A DNA stretch of 64,000 nucleotides from Phocaeicola coprocola DSM 17136 (GCF_000154845.1 NZ_DS981470.1:1-64000); one strand, 5' to 3'. Positions 24,015 to 35,240 are shown, counted from the first letter of the stretch. Program-made: numbers and translations. Notes: generated by a model from the letters alone, not told the origin.

Positions 24015-26936
24015 ATGACGATAAGACTGAACAAAGTAACAAGAAATTTGAATGTAGGTATTGCTACGGTGGTGGACTTTTTACAAAAGAAAGGATATAC
24101 TATCGAAGCAAATCCGAATACTAAAATTACTGATGAACAATATGCTGCACTTGTGAAAGAGTTTAGCAAAGACAAAGATTTGAAAATAGAGTCTGAAAAG
24201 ATTTTTCAAGAACGGCAGAATAAAGAACGTAATAAAGCTTCTGTTTCTATTGATGACCTGCAGGCTGAAGCGAAGCCGGAGGTGATAGAAGCAGTTGTGC
24301 CTGAAGATGCACGTCCGAAATTTAAGCCTGTGGGCAAAATTGATTTGGACAGTCTTAATAAGAAGAAGGTGAAGCCGGCTGTGGTGGAGCCTGCTAAGGA
24401 AGAAATAAAGGGAGTGGTAGAGGAATCTGTACCGGTGGAAAAGAATGAACCGCAACATGTGGAAGAAACTCCTGTAGCAGAAACAGTACAACCACAACCT
24501 CAGATTAATGAACAACAGAAACAGCCGGAACAGGAGAAGGCGGAAGATTTGAAACCAGATTTAATGGAAGAAAAGAAAGAAGTACCCGAAGTACAAACCG
24601 TTCTGCAGGACAAGGAAGATGAGGTGTTTAAAATCCGTCCAACGGAATTTAAGTCGAAGATTAATGTCGTAGGTCAGATTGACCTGGCTGCATTGAACCA
24701 GTCTACTCGTCCGAAGAAGAAGACAAAAGAAGAAAAACGTAAGGAACGAGAGGAAAAAGACAAACTGCGTCAGGAACAGCGTAAGCAGATGAAAGATGCT
24801 ATCATCAAGGAAATAAGGAAGACTGACGAGAAAACTGATAAAGGTGGTCAAAGTGACGCTTCGGGAAAGAAGAAACGTAATCGTATCAACAAAGAACGTG
24901 TAGATATTAATGCAGCGGGTAATATTGTTTCACCTCGCGGCGATAAAGGCGGAAAGGCTAACTCTAATGCTGCGGCTCAGGGTGGAGGCAAACATAATAA
25001 AGACCGCTTCAAGAAACCGGTAGTAAAACCTGAAGTAAGCGATGAAGATGTAGCTAAGCAGGTAAAGGAAACATTGGCTCGTCTTACTAATAAGGGTAAG
25101 AATAAAGCTGCTAAATATCGTAAGGAAAAACGTGAAAGTATACAGAACCGTCAGCTTGAGCAGGAGGAACTTGAACAGGAAGAAAGCAAGATCTTGAAAC
25201 TGACAGAGTTTGTTACTGCAAATGAGCTGGCAAACATGATGGATATTTCAGTAACTCAGGTTATCTCTACTTGTATGAGTGTGGGTATCATGGTATCTAT
25301 CAATCAACGTCTGGATGCTGAAACTATCAATTTGGTAGCCGAAGAGTTTGGCTATAAGACTGAATATGTAAGTGCTGAAGTTGCCCAGGCTATTGAAGAG
25401 GAAGCTGATGCTGAAGAAGATTTGCAGCCTCGTGCTCCGATTGTAACAGTCATGGGACATGTTGACCATGGTAAGACTTCATTACTGGACTATATCCGTA
25501 AGGCAAATGTAATTGCTGGTGAAGCTGGAGGTATTACACAGCATATCGGTGCATATAATGTAAAACTGGAAGACGGACGTCGCATCACTTTCCTGGATAC
25601 TCCGGGACATGAGGCATTTACTGCCATGCGTGCACGTGGTGCTAAAGTTACCGATGTCGTTATTATCATTGTTGCTGCCGATGACAACGTAATGCCTCAG
25701 ACTAAGGAAGCTATTAACCATGCAATGGCTGCCGGTGTACCTATTGTATTTGCAATCAACAAGGTAGATAAACCGAATGCAAATCCTGATAAGATTAAGG
25801 AAGAACTTGCTGCTATGAACTTCTTGGTAGAAGAATGGGGAGGTAAGTATCAGTCACAAGATATTTCTGCAAAGAAAGGTACAGGCGTTCCTGAATTGTT
25901 GGAGAAAGTATTGCTGGAAGCTGAAATGTTGGATTTGAAAGCAAATCCGAACCGTAAGGCTACTGGTTCAATTATTGAATCTTCTCTGGATAAGGGACGT
26001 GGATATGTAGCAACAGTGTTGATTTCTAATGGAACACTGCATGTAGGAGATATTGTGCTGGCTGGAACTTCGTATGGTAAGGTGAAGGCTATGTTTAATG
26101 AACGTAATCAACGCTTGAAAGAGGCAGGTCCTTCTGAACCGGTATTGATTTTGGGATTAAATGGAGCCCCAGCTGCAGGTGATACATTCCATGTGTTTGA
26201 TACAGATCAGGAAGCACGTGAAATTGCAAATAAACGTGAGCAGTTGGCACGTGAGCAAGGCTTGCGTACTCAGAAGATGCTTACATTGGATGAAGTTGGA
26301 CGTCGTTTGGCATTGGGTGACTTCCATGAACTGAATGTAATTGTGAAAGGTGACGTGGACGGTTCTGTTGAGGCGTTGAGTGACTCATTGATTAAATTGT
26401 CTACCGAACAGATTCAGGTTAATGTTATCCATAAAGGTGTTGGACAGATTTCAGAATCAGATGTATCACTGGCTGCTGCATCAGATGCAATTATCGTAGG
26501 ATTCCAGGTTCGTCCTTCTAGCAATGCTGCTAAACTGGCTGAACAGGAAGGAGTAGATATCCGTAAGTATTCTATTATTTACGATGCTATCGAAGAAGTG
26601 AAGTCTGCTATGGAAGGTATGCTTGCTCCTACATTGAAAGAGCAGGTTACTGCAACAATCGAAGTTCGTGAAGTATTCAATATCAGTAAAGTCGGTATGG
26701 TTGCCGGTGCGATGGTTAAGACTGGTAAGGTGAAACGTACTGACAAGGCTCGTTTGATACGTGATGGTATTGTAATCTTTACGGGTAGCATCAATGCGTT
26801 GAAACGCTTTAAAGATGATGTGAAAGAGGTTGGTACTAACTTTGAATGTGGTATTAGCCTGACTAATTGCAATGACTTGAAGGTAGGTGACGTTATTGAA
26901 ACTTATGAAGAAGTGGAAGTAAAACAAACTTTATAA
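24015..26936 (+). CDS. infB: translation initiation factor IF-2
   Basis: IF-2 is the GTPase that places initiator tRNA on the ribosome. The 973-residue product has a short N-terminal IF2-N domain (about 1-55), a long charged, low-complexity linker (about 60-390, rich in Lys, Glu, Pro), a second IF2-N domain (about 395-445), and the G domain. The G domain has G1 GHVDHGKTS near residue 480, G3 DTPGHE and G4 NKVD. Domains II-IV follow. The large linker is typical of Bacteroidetes IF-2. It lies 73 bases after nusA. Confidence 0.97.
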   Translation: MTIRLNKVTRNLNVGIATVVDFLQKKGYTIEANPNTKITDEQYAALVKEFSKDKDLKIESEKIFQERQNKERNKASVSIDDLQAEAKPEVIEAVVPEDARPKFKPVGKIDLDSLNKKKVKPAVVEPAKEEIKGVVEESVPVEKNEPQHVEETPVAETVQPQPQINEQQKQPEQEKAEDLKPDLMEEKKEVPEVQTVLQDKEDEVFKIRPTEFKSKINVVGQIDLAALNQSTRPKKKTKEEKRKEREEKDKLRQEQRKQMKDAIIKEIRKTDEKTDKGGQSDASGKKKRNRINKERVDINAAGNIVSPRGDKGGKANSNAAAQGGGKHNKDRFKKPVVKPEVSDEDVAKQVKETLARLTNKGKNKAAKYRKEKRESIQNRQLEQEELEQEESKILKLTEFVTANELANMMDISVTQVISTCMSVGIMVSINQRLDAETINLVAEEFGYKTEYVSAEVAQAIEEEADAEEDLQPRAPIVTVMGHVDHGKTSLLDYIRKANVIAGEAGGITQHIGAYNVKLEDGRRITFLDTPGHEAFTAMRARGAKVTDVVIIIVAADDNVMPQTKEAINHAMAAGVPIVFAINKVDKPNANPDKIKEELAAMNFLVEEWGGKYQSQDISAKKGTGVPELLEKVLLEAEMLDLKANPNRKATGSIIESSLDKGRGYVATVLISNGTLHVGDIVLAGTSYGKVKAMFNERNQRLKEAGPSEPVLILGLNGAPAAGDTFHVFDTDQEAREIANKREQLAREQGLRTQKMLTLDEVGRRLALGDFHELNVIVKGDVDGSVEALSDSLIKLSTEQIQVNVIHKGVGQISESDVSLAAASDAIIVGFQVRPSSNAAKLAEQEGVDIRKYSIIYDAIEEVKSAMEGMLAPTLKEQVTATIEVREVFNISKVGMVAGAMVKTGKVKRTDKARLIRDGIVIFTGSINALKRFKDDVKEVGTNFECGISLTNCNDLKVGDVIETYEEVEVKQTL

Positions 26937-26964
26937 TTACATTATAGTAAATTTAATGAGGTGA

Positions 26965-27041
26965 TGTCATCCTGAGCATAGCGAAGGATCTGTGAACGCT
27001 ATCGGATGTGTGCAGATTCTTCTCTGCGTTCAGCATGACAT
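26965..27041. repeat. intergenic palindromic repeat of the TCATCCTGAGC type
   Basis: ATGTCATCCTGAGCATAGCG... at the left faces CTCTGCGTTCAGCATGACAT at the right as an imperfect long inverted repeat with AAGGATCTG/CAGATTCTT inside. Repeats of this form recur in intergenic regions of many bacteria. It occupies almost the whole infB-cvpA gap. Confidence 0.65.
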
Positions 27042-27066
27042 TTCCTTTTTTATTACGATATAGAGT

Positions 27067-27567
27067 ATGACAGTCCTCGATTGGATTATTGTGGCAATAA
27101 TAAGCATAGGAGCTATACTTGGATTTACAAAGGGATTTATAAGGCAATTAGCCTCTATTGTAGGCTTGGTAGTTGGATTGCTTGTGGCCCGTGCATTATT
27201 TGCTTCTGTAGGCGAAAAGCTTGCCGAAGAATTGGGTACATCACTCACCTTTGCCCAAGTCGTAGCCTTTATTCTGATATGGTTGCTGGTTCCGCTTGTC
27301 TTTCTGTTGCTTGCTTCAGCTTTGACACGAGTGATTGAAATTGTACATTTAGGTTTTGTCAACCGTATTTTAGGCGCCGCACTGGGAGCTTTGAAGTACA
27401 TATTGCTTGTCAGCCTATTCGTACATTTTATAGAGTTTGTCGATTCTAAAGATAACTTAATAAAGTCAACCGTAAAACGTACTTCTTTGTTATATTATCC
27501 GATAGAAGGCTTTTCGGGAGTCTTTTTCCCTACTGTGAAGAATGTTACTAAACAACTAATAGACTGA
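27067..27567 (+). CDS. CvpA family membrane protein
   Basis: This 166-residue integral membrane protein has four hydrophobic segments (about 2-20, 25-45, 60-85, 100-120). The opening [28 protein letters not shown] is the CvpA signature region (only pieces needed: [14 protein letters not shown]). CvpA homologues are tied to colicin V production and envelope homeostasis, with no defined biochemical role. It stands between infB and sufB, 13 bases before sufB. Confidence 0.85.
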   Translation: MTVLDWIIVAIISIGAILGFTKGFIRQLASIVGLVVGLLVARALFASVGEKLAEELGTSLTFAQVVAFILIWLLVPLVFLLLASALTRVIEIVHLGFVNRILGAALGALKYILLVSLFVHFIEFVDSKDNLIKSTVKRTSLLYYPIEGFSGVFFPTVKNVTKQLID

Positions 27568-27580
27568 TATAATAAAATAT

Positions 27581-29056
27581 ATGCAAGAAGAACTCAATAA
27601 AAAGGAAGAATCCCAAAAGAATGAGTTTGTAAAACAACTGACGCAGGAAAAGTATAAATATGGTTTTACTACGGAAGTACATACAGACATCATTGAAAAG
27701 GGATTGAATGAAGATGTGGTGCGATTGATTTCGGCCAAGAAGGGTGAACCGGAATGGTTATTGGAGTTCCGTCTGAAAGCTTATCGTTACTGGCTGACAA
27801 TGGAAATGCCGACATGGGCTCATCTCAATATTCCTGAAATAGATTATCAGGCTATTTCATATTATGCAGATCCGACTAAAAAGAAGGAAGGACCTAAGAG
27901 TATGGATGAAGTAGATCCTGAGCTGGTGAAGACTTTTAATAAACTGGGTATTCCTCTGGAAGAGCAGATGGCATTGAGTGGAATGGCTGTAGATGCCGTG
28001 ATGGATTCTGTTTCTGTCAAGACAACCTTCAAGGAAACACTGATGGAAAAAGGAATCATTTTCTGTTCGATGAGCGAAGCTGTACGTGAGCATCCCGATT
28101 TGGTAAAGAAATACCTGGGTTCGGTAGTTGGTTATCGAGATAATTTCTTTGCAGCTCTTAATTCGGCAGTGTTTAGTGATGGCTCATTTGTCTATATACC
28201 AAAGGGTGTACGTTGCCCTATGGAGCTTTCTACTTATTTCCGTATTAATGCTGCAAATACCGGACAGTTTGAACGTACACTGATAGTTGCAGATGATGAT
28301 AGTTATGTGTCTTATCTGGAAGGATGTACAGCGCCGATGCGTGACGAGAACCAATTACACGCTGCTATCGTAGAAATCGTTGTACTCGACCGTGCTGAAG
28401 TAAAATATTCTACTGTGCAGAACTGGTATCCGGGTGATGCAGAAGGTAAGGGAGGTGTATACAACTTCGTAACAAAACGAGGTAATTGTAAAGGTGTAGA
28501 TAGTAAATTATCGTGGACACAGGTAGAAACCGGTTCTGCCATTACATGGAAATATCCGAGCTGTATATTGAGTGGAGATAATTCTACAGCTGAATTCTAT
28601 TCGGTTGCAGTAACCAATAATTACCAGCAAGCCGATACCGGAACTAAGATGATTCATCTGGGAAAGAATACTCGTTCGACGATTGTGAGCAAAGGTATCA
28701 GTGCCGGAAAGAGTCAGAACTCATATCGTGGTCTGGTACGTGTGTCAGAACGTGCAGACAATGCCCGTAACTATAGCCAGTGCGACTCGTTGCTTTTAGG
28801 AAGCCATTGCGGAGCTCATACGTTCCCATATATGGATATACACAATGAAACAGCGATAGTAGAGCATGAAGCTACTACATCGAAGATTTCGGAAGATCAG
28901 TTATTCTACTGTAACCAGCGTGGTATTCCTACCGAAGATGCAGTAGGTCTGATTGTAAACGGTTACGCGAAAGAAGTATTGAACAAACTTCCTATGGAAT
29001 TTGCCGTAGAGGCACAGAAATTGCTTTCTATCTCATTGGAAGGCAGTGTAGGATAA
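27581..29056 (+). CDS. sufB: Fe-S cluster assembly scaffold protein SufB
   Basis: SufB builds and transfers Fe-S clusters with SufC and SufD. The 491-residue product has the beta-helix core, with [20 protein letters not shown] and [16 protein letters not shown] as typical segments. The C-terminal [20 protein letters not shown] contains conserved cysteines, and [20 protein letters not shown] is the family C-terminal signature. It starts the four-gene suf block, whose order B-C-D-S is standard. Confidence 0.97.
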   Translation: MQEELNKKEESQKNEFVKQLTQEKYKYGFTTEVHTDIIEKGLNEDVVRLISAKKGEPEWLLEFRLKAYRYWLTMEMPTWAHLNIPEIDYQAISYYADPTKKKEGPKSMDEVDPELVKTFNKLGIPLEEQMALSGMAVDAVMDSVSVKTTFKETLMEKGIIFCSMSEAVREHPDLVKKYLGSVVGYRDNFFAALNSAVFSDGSFVYIPKGVRCPMELSTYFRINAANTGQFERTLIVADDDSYVSYLEGCTAPMRDENQLHAAIVEIVVLDRAEVKYSTVQNWYPGDAEGKGGVYNFVTKRGNCKGVDSKLSWTQVETGSAITWKYPSCILSGDNSTAEFYSVAVTNNYQQADTGTKMIHLGKNTRSTIVSKGISAGKSQNSYRGLVRVSERADNARNYSQCDSLLLGSHCGAHTFPYMDIHNETAIVEHEATTSKISEDQLFYCNQRGIPTEDAVGLIVNGYAKEVLNKLPMEFAVEAQKLLSISLEGSVG

Positions 29057-29071
29057 ATAAAAAAGAAAGCT

Positions 29072-29824
29072 ATGTTAGAAATAAAAGATTTGCATGCCAC
29101 GATTAATGGCAAAGAGATATTAAAAGGAATCAATCTGACTGTAAAGTCTGGCGAGGTACACGCTATCATGGGACCGAATGGTTCTGGTAAGAGTACATTA
29201 AGTAATGTGCTGGTAGGACATCCGGCTTATGAAGTAACAAAAGGATCGGTAACTTTCGATGGAAAGGATTTACTGGAAATGAGTGCAGAAGACCGTAGTC
29301 ATGAAGGACTGTTTCTTTCATTTCAGTATCCGGTAGAAATTCCTGGTGTAAGCATGGTTAACTTTATGCGTGCGGCTGTCAACGAACAACGCAAATATAA
29401 AGGGCTTCCGGCGCTGACTGCAAGTGAGTTCCTGAAACTGATGCGTCAGAAACGTGAAATTGTGGAACTGGACAGCAAGCTTGCCAACCGCTCTGTAAAC
29501 GAGGGATTCTCGGGTGGTGAAAAGAAACGTAACGAGATCTTTCAGATGGCTATGCTGGAACCGAAATTGAGTATCCTCGATGAAACAGATTCTGGACTGG
29601 ATATTGACGCTCTCCGTATTGTAGCCGAAGGAGTGAATAAGCTGAAAACTCCTGAAACAAGTTGTATTGTGATTACACACTATCAACGTCTGTTAGATTA
29701 TATCAAGCCCGATATCGTACACGTGCTTTACAAAGGACGCATCGTAAAGACTGCCGGTCCGGAACTGGCACTTGAGCTTGAAGAAAAAGGTTACGACTGG
29801 ATAAAGAAAGAATTAGGAGAATAA
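29072..29824 (+). CDS. sufC: SufC ABC-type ATPase
   Basis: SufC powers the SufBCD scaffold. The 250-residue ATPase has Walker A GPNGSGKST, the Q-loop in FLSFQYPVEIPGVS, signature SGGEKKRNE, Walker B-D loop LSILDETDSGLDIDAL (ETDSGLD is SufC-specific), and an H-loop histidine in ITHYQRLL. The gap to sufB is 15 bases, and sufD starts two bases after its stop. Confidence 0.97.
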   Translation: MLEIKDLHATINGKEILKGINLTVKSGEVHAIMGPNGSGKSTLSNVLVGHPAYEVTKGSVTFDGKDLLEMSAEDRSHEGLFLSFQYPVEIPGVSMVNFMRAAVNEQRKYKGLPALTASEFLKLMRQKREIVELDSKLANRSVNEGFSGGEKKRNEIFQMAMLEPKLSILDETDSGLDIDALRIVAEGVNKLKTPETSCIVITHYQRLLDYIKPDIVHVLYKGRIVKTAGPELALELEEKGYDWIKKELGE

Positions 29825-29826
29825 GC

Positions 29827-31170
29827 ATGAAAGCAGAACAACAATATATTGATCTTTTCTCGCAGTGTGAGGCGATGATTTGCCGGCATAGTGCAGAGGT
29901 GCTGAATGCTCCTCGTGCAAAAGCCTTTGCCGACTTCGAACGTCTGGGATTCCCTACACGCAAGCAAGAAAAGTATAAATACACGGAGGTGAGCAAGTAT
30001 TTTGCTCCCGACTACGGACTGAACCTGAATCGTCTGGAGTTTCCGGTCAATCCGTACGAAGTGTTCAAGTGCGATGTTCCGAATATGAGCACTTCCCTCT
30101 ATTTTGTGGTAAACGATGCATTTGACAAGCACGTACATCCCTCTGCACAATTACCTGAAGGAGTTATATTCGGCAGTCTGAAGGATGTGGCAGAACAACA
30201 TCCGGAACTGGTGAAAAAATATTACGGAAAGTTGGCTGATACGTCGAAAGATGGTGTGGTAGCGTTCAATACGATGTTTGCACAAGACGGTGCGCTGATG
30301 TATGTTCCGAAGAATGTGGTAATGGAAAGACCGGTCCAGTTGGTTAATATCCTGCGTGCCGATGTCAATACGATGGTGAACCGTCGTATTCTGATTATCC
30401 TCGAAGAAGGAGCACAGGCCAAGCTGCTGATTTGCGACCATGCTATGGATGAGGTGAATTTCCTCTCTACGCAGGTTGTAGAAGCTTTTATCGGTGAAAA
30501 TGCTGTATTCGACCTTTATGAGTTGGAAGAAACACATAACAGTACAGTACGTTTCAACAACCTGTACGTACATCAGGAGGCAAACAGCAACGTATTGCTG
30601 AATGGTATGACGCTTCATAACGGTACGACACGCAATACAACTGAAGTAACACTGGCAGGACGTGGAGCAGAGGTCAATTTGTGTGGTATGGCTATTGCAG
30701 ACAAGAACGAGCAAGTGGATAACAATACATTCATTGATCATCAAGTATCCGATTGTACCAGCAATGAGTTGTTCAAATATGTACTCGACGATCAGGCTGT
30801 AGGAGCTTTTGCCGGAAAAATATTGGTACGTGAAGGAGCTCAGCACACTTCTTCACAGCAGACCAACCGTAATATTTGTGCAACACGTGAAGCTCGCATG
30901 TATACTCAGCCGCAGCTGGAGATATATGCCGATGACGTAAAGTGTTCGCATGGAGCAACAGTCGGTCAACTCGATGAAAATGCATTGTTCTATATGCGTC
31001 AGCGTGGTATCAGCCTGAAAGAAGCACGCTTGCTGCTGATGTTTGCCTTTGTGAATGAAGTGATTGACAATATCCGTATGGATGCGTTGAAAGACCGTCT
31101 GCACTTACTTGTTGAGAAACGTTTCCGTGGCGAATTGAATAAATGTCAGGGATGTGCTATTTGTAAATAA
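29827..31170 (+). CDS. sufD: SufD Fe-S assembly protein
   Basis: SufD pairs with SufB in the SufBC2D complex. The 447-residue product has a helical N-terminal part (PRAKAFADFERLGFPTRKQE), a beta-helix core and a C-terminal helical domain with CSHGATVGQLDENALFYMRQ, the SufB/D family signature. It ends in a Cys-rich tail (CQGCAICK), which I note as unusual. Position within sufBCDS supports the call. Confidence 0.96.
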   Translation: MKAEQQYIDLFSQCEAMICRHSAEVLNAPRAKAFADFERLGFPTRKQEKYKYTEVSKYFAPDYGLNLNRLEFPVNPYEVFKCDVPNMSTSLYFVVNDAFDKHVHPSAQLPEGVIFGSLKDVAEQHPELVKKYYGKLADTSKDGVVAFNTMFAQDGALMYVPKNVVMERPVQLVNILRADVNTMVNRRILIILEEGAQAKLLICDHAMDEVNFLSTQVVEAFIGENAVFDLYELEETHNSTVRFNNLYVHQEANSNVLLNGMTLHNGTTRNTTEVTLAGRGAEVNLCGMAIADKNEQVDNNTFIDHQVSDCTSNELFKYVLDDQAVGAFAGKILVREGAQHTSSQQTNRNICATREARMYTQPQLEIYADDVKCSHGATVGQLDENALFYMRQRGISLKEARLLLMFAFVNEVIDNIRMDALKDRLHLLVEKRFRGELNKCQGCAICK

Positions 31171-31182
31171 AATTAGTGTGAC

Positions 31183-32400
31183 ATGTTTTACGATGTACAA
31201 AAAATAAGAGAGGACTTTCCGATACTTTCACGGAGCGTGTACAATAAGCCGTTGATTTATCTTGATAACGGAGCGACTACCCAGAAGCCCCGTCAGGTAG
31301 TAGAGTCAATAACAGACGAATACTATTCGGTCAATGCGAATGTACACCGTGGAGTACATTTCCTTTCGCAGCAGGCTACCAACTTGCACGAGGCTTCGCG
31401 TGAAACAGTACGTAAGTTTATTAATGCGCGCCGCATTTCGGAAATAGTCTTTACACGTGGTACTACCGAAAGCATCAATCTGGTAGCATCTACCTTTGCT
31501 GACAGCCAGATGAAGGAAGGCGATGAAGTGATTGTTTCTGTAATGGAGCACCACAGCAACATTGTTTCATGGCAGTTGCAGGCAGCGCGTAAAGGAATTG
31601 TCTTGAAAGTGATTCCGATGAACGACCGTGGGGAACTGTTGCTTGATGAGTATGAAAAGCTCTTCTCTCCACGTACTCGTCTGGTTTCAGTAGCGCATGT
31701 TTCGAATGTGCTTGGAACAATCAATCCTGTGAAGGAAATGATTGCCACTGCACATGCTCACGGGGTTCCTGTTCTGATAGACGGAGCACAGAGTATTCCT
31801 CATATGCCGATAGATGTACAGGATCTGGATGCCGATTTCTATGTATTCAGCGGACATAAGGTGTATGGTCCTACGGGTATCGGTGTGCTTTATGGCAAGG
31901 AAACATGGCTCGACAAACTCCCGCCTTATCAGGGAGGAGGAGAAATGATAAAGAATGTCAGCTTCGAGCATACCACGTTCAACGAACTGCCGTTTAAGTT
32001 CGAGGCTGGAACTCCCGACTATATTGGAAGTACAGCACTGGCGAAAGCACTCGATTATGTTTCGGCAATTGGAATGGATAAGATTGCAGCCTATGAACAT
32101 GAACTGACAGTATATGCCATGAACAGACTGAAGGAAATTCCGGAAATGCGTATTTTCGGAGAGGCTGAACATAAGGGAGGCGTTATTTCTTTCCTGGTGG
32201 GCAATATTCATCATTTTGATATGGGAACATTGCTCGACCGTCTGGGTATAGCTGTACGTACAGGACATCATTGTGCCGAGCCGTTAATGCACCGTATGGG
32301 AATTGAAGGAACGGTACGTGCTTCGTTGGGTTTGTATAATACGAAGGAAGAAATTGATGCACTGGCAGCAGGTATAGAACGGGTAAGCCGGATGTTTTGA
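31183..32400 (+). CDS. sufS: cysteine desulfurase SufS
   Basis: SufS is a PLP enzyme that takes sulfur from cysteine for the Suf scaffold. The 405-residue product shows YLDNGATTQKP at the N-terminus, the PLP lysine in FYVFSGHKVYGPTGIG, EHHSNIVSWQ, and the catalytic cysteine region RTGHHCAEPLM. The RxGxHCA loop is the group II type. It is the last gene of the suf block, 12 bases after sufD. No sufE or sufU is seen next to it. Confidence 0.96.
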   Translation: MFYDVQKIREDFPILSRSVYNKPLIYLDNGATTQKPRQVVESITDEYYSVNANVHRGVHFLSQQATNLHEASRETVRKFINARRISEIVFTRGTTESINLVASTFADSQMKEGDEVIVSVMEHHSNIVSWQLQAARKGIVLKVIPMNDRGELLLDEYEKLFSPRTRLVSVAHVSNVLGTINPVKEMIATAHAHGVPVLIDGAQSIPHMPIDVQDLDADFYVFSGHKVYGPTGIGVLYGKETWLDKLPPYQGGGEMIKNVSFEHTTFNELPFKFEAGTPDYIGSTALAKALDYVSAIGMDKIAAYEHELTVYAMNRLKEIPEMRIFGEAEHKGGVISFLVGNIHHFDMGTLLDRLGIAVRTGHHCAEPLMHRMGIEGTVRASLGLYNTKEEIDALAAGIERVSRMF

Positions 32401-32436
32401 TAACAGGACTTGCTGTTTGACTGTATCATAAAGAAT

Positions 32437-32493
32437 AATCTTCTTATTCCAATCTTTACATTAAGTGCTCAAGATGGAATAAGGAGATTTTTT
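32437..32493 (+). terminator. terminator after sufS
   Basis: AATCTTCTTATTCCA pairs with TGGAATAAGGAGATT (one G-U) and is followed by a T-run, about 40 bases after the sufS stop. The loop is long (23 bases). Confidence 0.6.
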
Positions 32494-32584
32494 ATTGTTA
32501 TACTTTTGATTATAAACGTATTATATCTCTTTCTGAGTAGCTGTTTTTACAGTTTATAATCTCTTTGTAGCATATTAGTCAAAT

Positions 32585-32681
32585 CATCAGCATAAACTTC
32601 TAAAAACTTCTCGATGTTTTCTCTTAAACATCGAGAAGTTTTTTTATTTTTTGTACGAAAAAATCGCGGGTGTTGCTGATG
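32585..32681 (+). repeat. dispersed hairpin element, copy B
   Basis: A perfect 18-bp stem (AAAAACTTCTCGATGTTT, 32602-32619, with 32626-32643) closes on TCTCTT and runs into TTTTTTTATTTTTTGTAC at 32639-32656. An outer pair CATCAGCA (32585-32592) and TGCTGATG (32674-32681) encloses the whole unit. The tail is identical to copies A and C. Confidence 0.7.
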
Positions 32682-32755
32682 CTTTTTAATAGTCTTTACG
32701 AAGACTGTTTTGCTTATAGTTTTACTCTCCTGAATAGAGGCAAGCCTACTTGCTG

Positions 32756-34816
32756 CTATTCTTTTTCTAATGCGACTTTTAGCAATGGCTGGGCACCTAC
32801 TGTAGCGGTTTTCATATTGCTGGAACTGACCTCCAGTGTGGCATCTTTCCTGGGAACGGTAAGTGTGAACCTGCCTTCGTTGTCGGATGTAGTTTGTGTT
32901 GTAGTACCTTTTATGGTAATACATGCTCCCGAAACTGGGTTTCCGGCAGCATCTGTAACACGGCCTGTAACCAGCGACTCTCCTTGAGAAGTTGTAGAAG
33001 ATCTTTTTGTCGTTATCAGTATTACCCCATCACGGGCTTTGGGCCCGAATATGGTTACGCCCGTTCCATCCTTAATAACATTTATGGAGCTGATATGGTC
33101 GGGATTTATTTCATTCAGAACTTTGGGCTCAACTTCTTTACCATCAATGATAAAGAGTGTTTTCTTTAATGTAAGCGAGTTGTCAGATATGTTTCCTGTT
33201 GGTGTATGTCCTTTTTGTTTGTCAGGAAGTGAGAAAGTAATCGGAATAGTAAATTTTACGTCAACAGGCTTTCCATGTTGGGTTCCGGGTTTCCATTTAG
33301 GGGTAGTTTTTATAACTCTTAGAGCTTCTGCATCTAATAACGGATTTACAGAACGCTTTATTTCGAAGTTGTCGAGTGAGCCGTCTGCCTTTACTACAAA
33401 CTGGACAATAACCCTTCCCTGAATGCCTGCTTTCTGACATTCTGCCGGATATTGTATGTTTTCTGCGAGATAACCCATCAATGCTTTCATTCCCCCAGGA
33501 TATTCCGGCATTTGTTCTACTACAGTAAATGTTTCTCCATTTTGTACAGTAGGTTTAGGTGCAGAAGGAGAAACTGTCAGATCTAATTCATTGGTAGCAC
33601 TTGTTAGTCGAATTGTTTTATCCGTCTGCTTGATACAGTCTTTTACCGATATGTTTTTCGACTCCATACCCACATACGAAATCCATAAACTCTGATCTTC
33701 GCCTACTTCCAGTGAAAAATGTCCGTCATCGTCTGTAAGCGTACCATTGGATGTATTGGTGATGACTACTGTAGCTTGTGGTACTGGCTGTCCGGTTTCG
33801 TCTACGACTTTCATGCTCAGACGTATTTTTTTATCCGGAGCAGACTGATTGTTTTGTTGATTTTTGTCGGTATACGTTTTCATAGCATCCGATAAATCAC
33901 TAACTTTGACATTTGAAATCTCTTCTAATGGTTGAGATACTTCGGGACGGGCAAAAACGGTAACTGCAACAGTTGCCAGTGGAAGTACATACAAGTACTT
34001 GACTCGTGCCCACGGATTGGATTTTTTTCGAATCATCATAGTAATACGTTTTTTAAGTGAACTGTGATTAAAGCTGTTGGCAATAGAGTAGAGCCTTGCG
34101 CCAACGGCTTTTTTTATTAATAGCATTTGATATTGTCTGGCATCGATTCCTTGACGAAGGACTTCTTCGTCGGCTTCATATTCGTGAATATTTTGCAGTT
34201 CTTGTTTAAGTAGCCATATAGCGGGGTTGAACCATTGTAGCCAGCTACAAACCTCAACCAGCAGCAGATCCCACGAGTGATGATTACGGATATGTGCCTG
34301 TTCATGTAGCAGAATGTCATGTCCGTTCTCTTTAAGGTCGGCTTGTGAAATAACAATATATTTCATCCAGCTAAAAGGGGCAAAGTTGCATGAGTGAATT
34401 ATCAGAAGCGTTCCGTCGGGGAGTTGCTCTCGCTGATTGTGACGGATGAAATAGAGCATGCGCCCCAACGACCAGAGGTGGCAAAGAATGAAAAATATAG
34501 CTCCTGCCACATAACAGATTATTAATATTTCTTGCCAGGGAAAACCGAATTCTGGCTGCAATCCTTGATTGGGAACCACATTCTGCTCATACATTATCAG
34601 CAAGTCTTCTACAGTTGTTACAGCTGTACTGACCATAGTATGCTGGTTGGTTGTGATTGTTGCCAGAGGTAGTATGTACGAAAGCAGTATGATACTCAGT
34701 AAGGCTATCCGGTTGCAGCGGTGAAATGTTTCCTTGCTTAACAGTAACCGGTAGAACAGGTAAAATACAGCCAGACAGAGCGATGATTTCAGTATGTAGA
34801 CAAAAAATGCTCCCAT
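32756..34816 (-). CDS. BlaR1/MecR1-like M56 metallopeptidase with TonB and receptor modules
   Basis: This 686-residue membrane protein has an N-terminal M56 module: helices at about 8-26, 37-55 and 97-118, the zinc motif HEQAH at 171-175 and HEYEAD at 211-216, and a last helix at about 272-290. The extracytoplasmic part strings together a carboxypeptidase-regulatory-like domain (about 332-392), a TonB C-terminal domain (about 430-530, KAGIQGRVIVQF, WKPGTQHGKPV), a stretch resembling the TonB-receptor plug (about 550-605, INVIKDGTGVTIFGPKA, GVILITTK) and a second regulatory-like domain (about 615-680). It should sense a signal and trigger loss of the BlaI-type repressor encoded 13 bases upstream. 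The ligand is unknown. Confidence 0.88.
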   Translation of the reverse strand: MGAFFVYILKSSLCLAVFYLFYRLLLSKETFHRCNRIALLSIILLSYILPLATITTNQHTMVSTAVTTVEDLLIMYEQNVVPNQGLQPEFGFPWQEILIICYVAGAIFFILCHLWSLGRMLYFIRHNQREQLPDGTLLIIHSCNFAPFSWMKYIVISQADLKENGHDILLHEQAHIRNHHSWDLLLVEVCSWLQWFNPAIWLLKQELQNIHEYEADEEVLRQGIDARQYQMLLIKKAVGARLYSIANSFNHSSLKKRITMMIRKKSNPWARVKYLYVLPLATVAVTVFARPEVSQPLEEISNVKVSDLSDAMKTYTDKNQQNNQSAPDKKIRLSMKVVDETGQPVPQATVVITNTSNGTLTDDDGHFSLEVGEDQSLWISYVGMESKNISVKDCIKQTDKTIRLTSATNELDLTVSPSAPKPTVQNGETFTVVEQMPEYPGGMKALMGYLAENIQYPAECQKAGIQGRVIVQFVVKADGSLDNFEIKRSVNPLLDAEALRVIKTTPKWKPGTQHGKPVDVKFTIPITFSLPDKQKGHTPTGNISDNSLTLKKTLFIIDGKEVEPKVLNEINPDHISSINVIKDGTGVTIFGPKARDGVILITTKRSSTTSQGESLVTGRVTDAAGNPVSGACITIKGTTTQTTSDNEGRFTLTVPRKDATLEVSSSNMKTATVGAQPLLKVALEKE

Positions 34817-34829
34817 AATCCAGAATTGT

Positions 34830-35204
34830 TTATTGTTTCTTTTCGTTTTCTCCTTCTTCCACCTGCCGTATCAGTTCCTTTAGTTCTTCGATGGAAATAT
34901 CCTCTTCTTTTACGAGTGACGATACTGCTCCCAAAAAAGAATTATTAAAGTACTTGCTGATAACACTCTTCAACGTCCGGGTACGGAAGCTGTCTTCTGT
35001 TACTATGGCGAAATAGCGATATGTATTCCCGAATGCTTCGTGCGAGAGATAACCTTTTTCTTCTAATCCACGTACAATGGTAGAAAGTGTATTGAAGTGC
35101 GGTTTAGGATCATCGTAAAAAGTCAGCAGTTCTTTTACAAATAGAGGACCTTTCGTCCAGAAGAAACCCATAATTTCTTCTTCTTTTGCAGTGAGTCTTT
35201 TCAT
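34830..35204 (-). CDS. BlaI/MecI/CopY-family transcriptional repressor
   Basis: This 124-residue winged-helix repressor has a typical start (LTAKEEEIMGFFW), a recognition segment (FNTLSTIVRGLEEKGYLSHE) and a C-terminal dimerisation helix region. Family members repress their own operon until a BlaR1-type protease inactivates them. The adjoining M56 gene and the palindrome at 35241-35254 fit that scheme. No beta-lactamase or PBP gene is adjacent. Confidence 0.93.
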   Translation of the reverse strand: MKRLTAKEEEIMGFFWTKGPLFVKELLTFYDDPKPHFNTLSTIVRGLEEKGYLSHEAFGNTYRYFAIVTEDSFRTRTLKSVISKYFNNSFLGAVSSLVKEEDISIEELKELIRQVEEGENEKKQ

Positions 35205-35240
35205 ATATTTCTCTTGTTTTTTGCAAATAACTAAAATATA

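Larger units (their letters stand above)
32401..32755. other. intergenic region between convergent genes
   Basis: About 355 bases holding the suf terminator and copy B of the dispersed hairpin element. I see no gene. The minus-strand frame across 32547-32924 is the repeat read as protein. Confidence 0.6.

Noticed and set aside
30151-30846. 231-residue ORF antisense to sufD
   Set aside because: It is fully inside sufD with His/Cys-rich, shadow-like composition.
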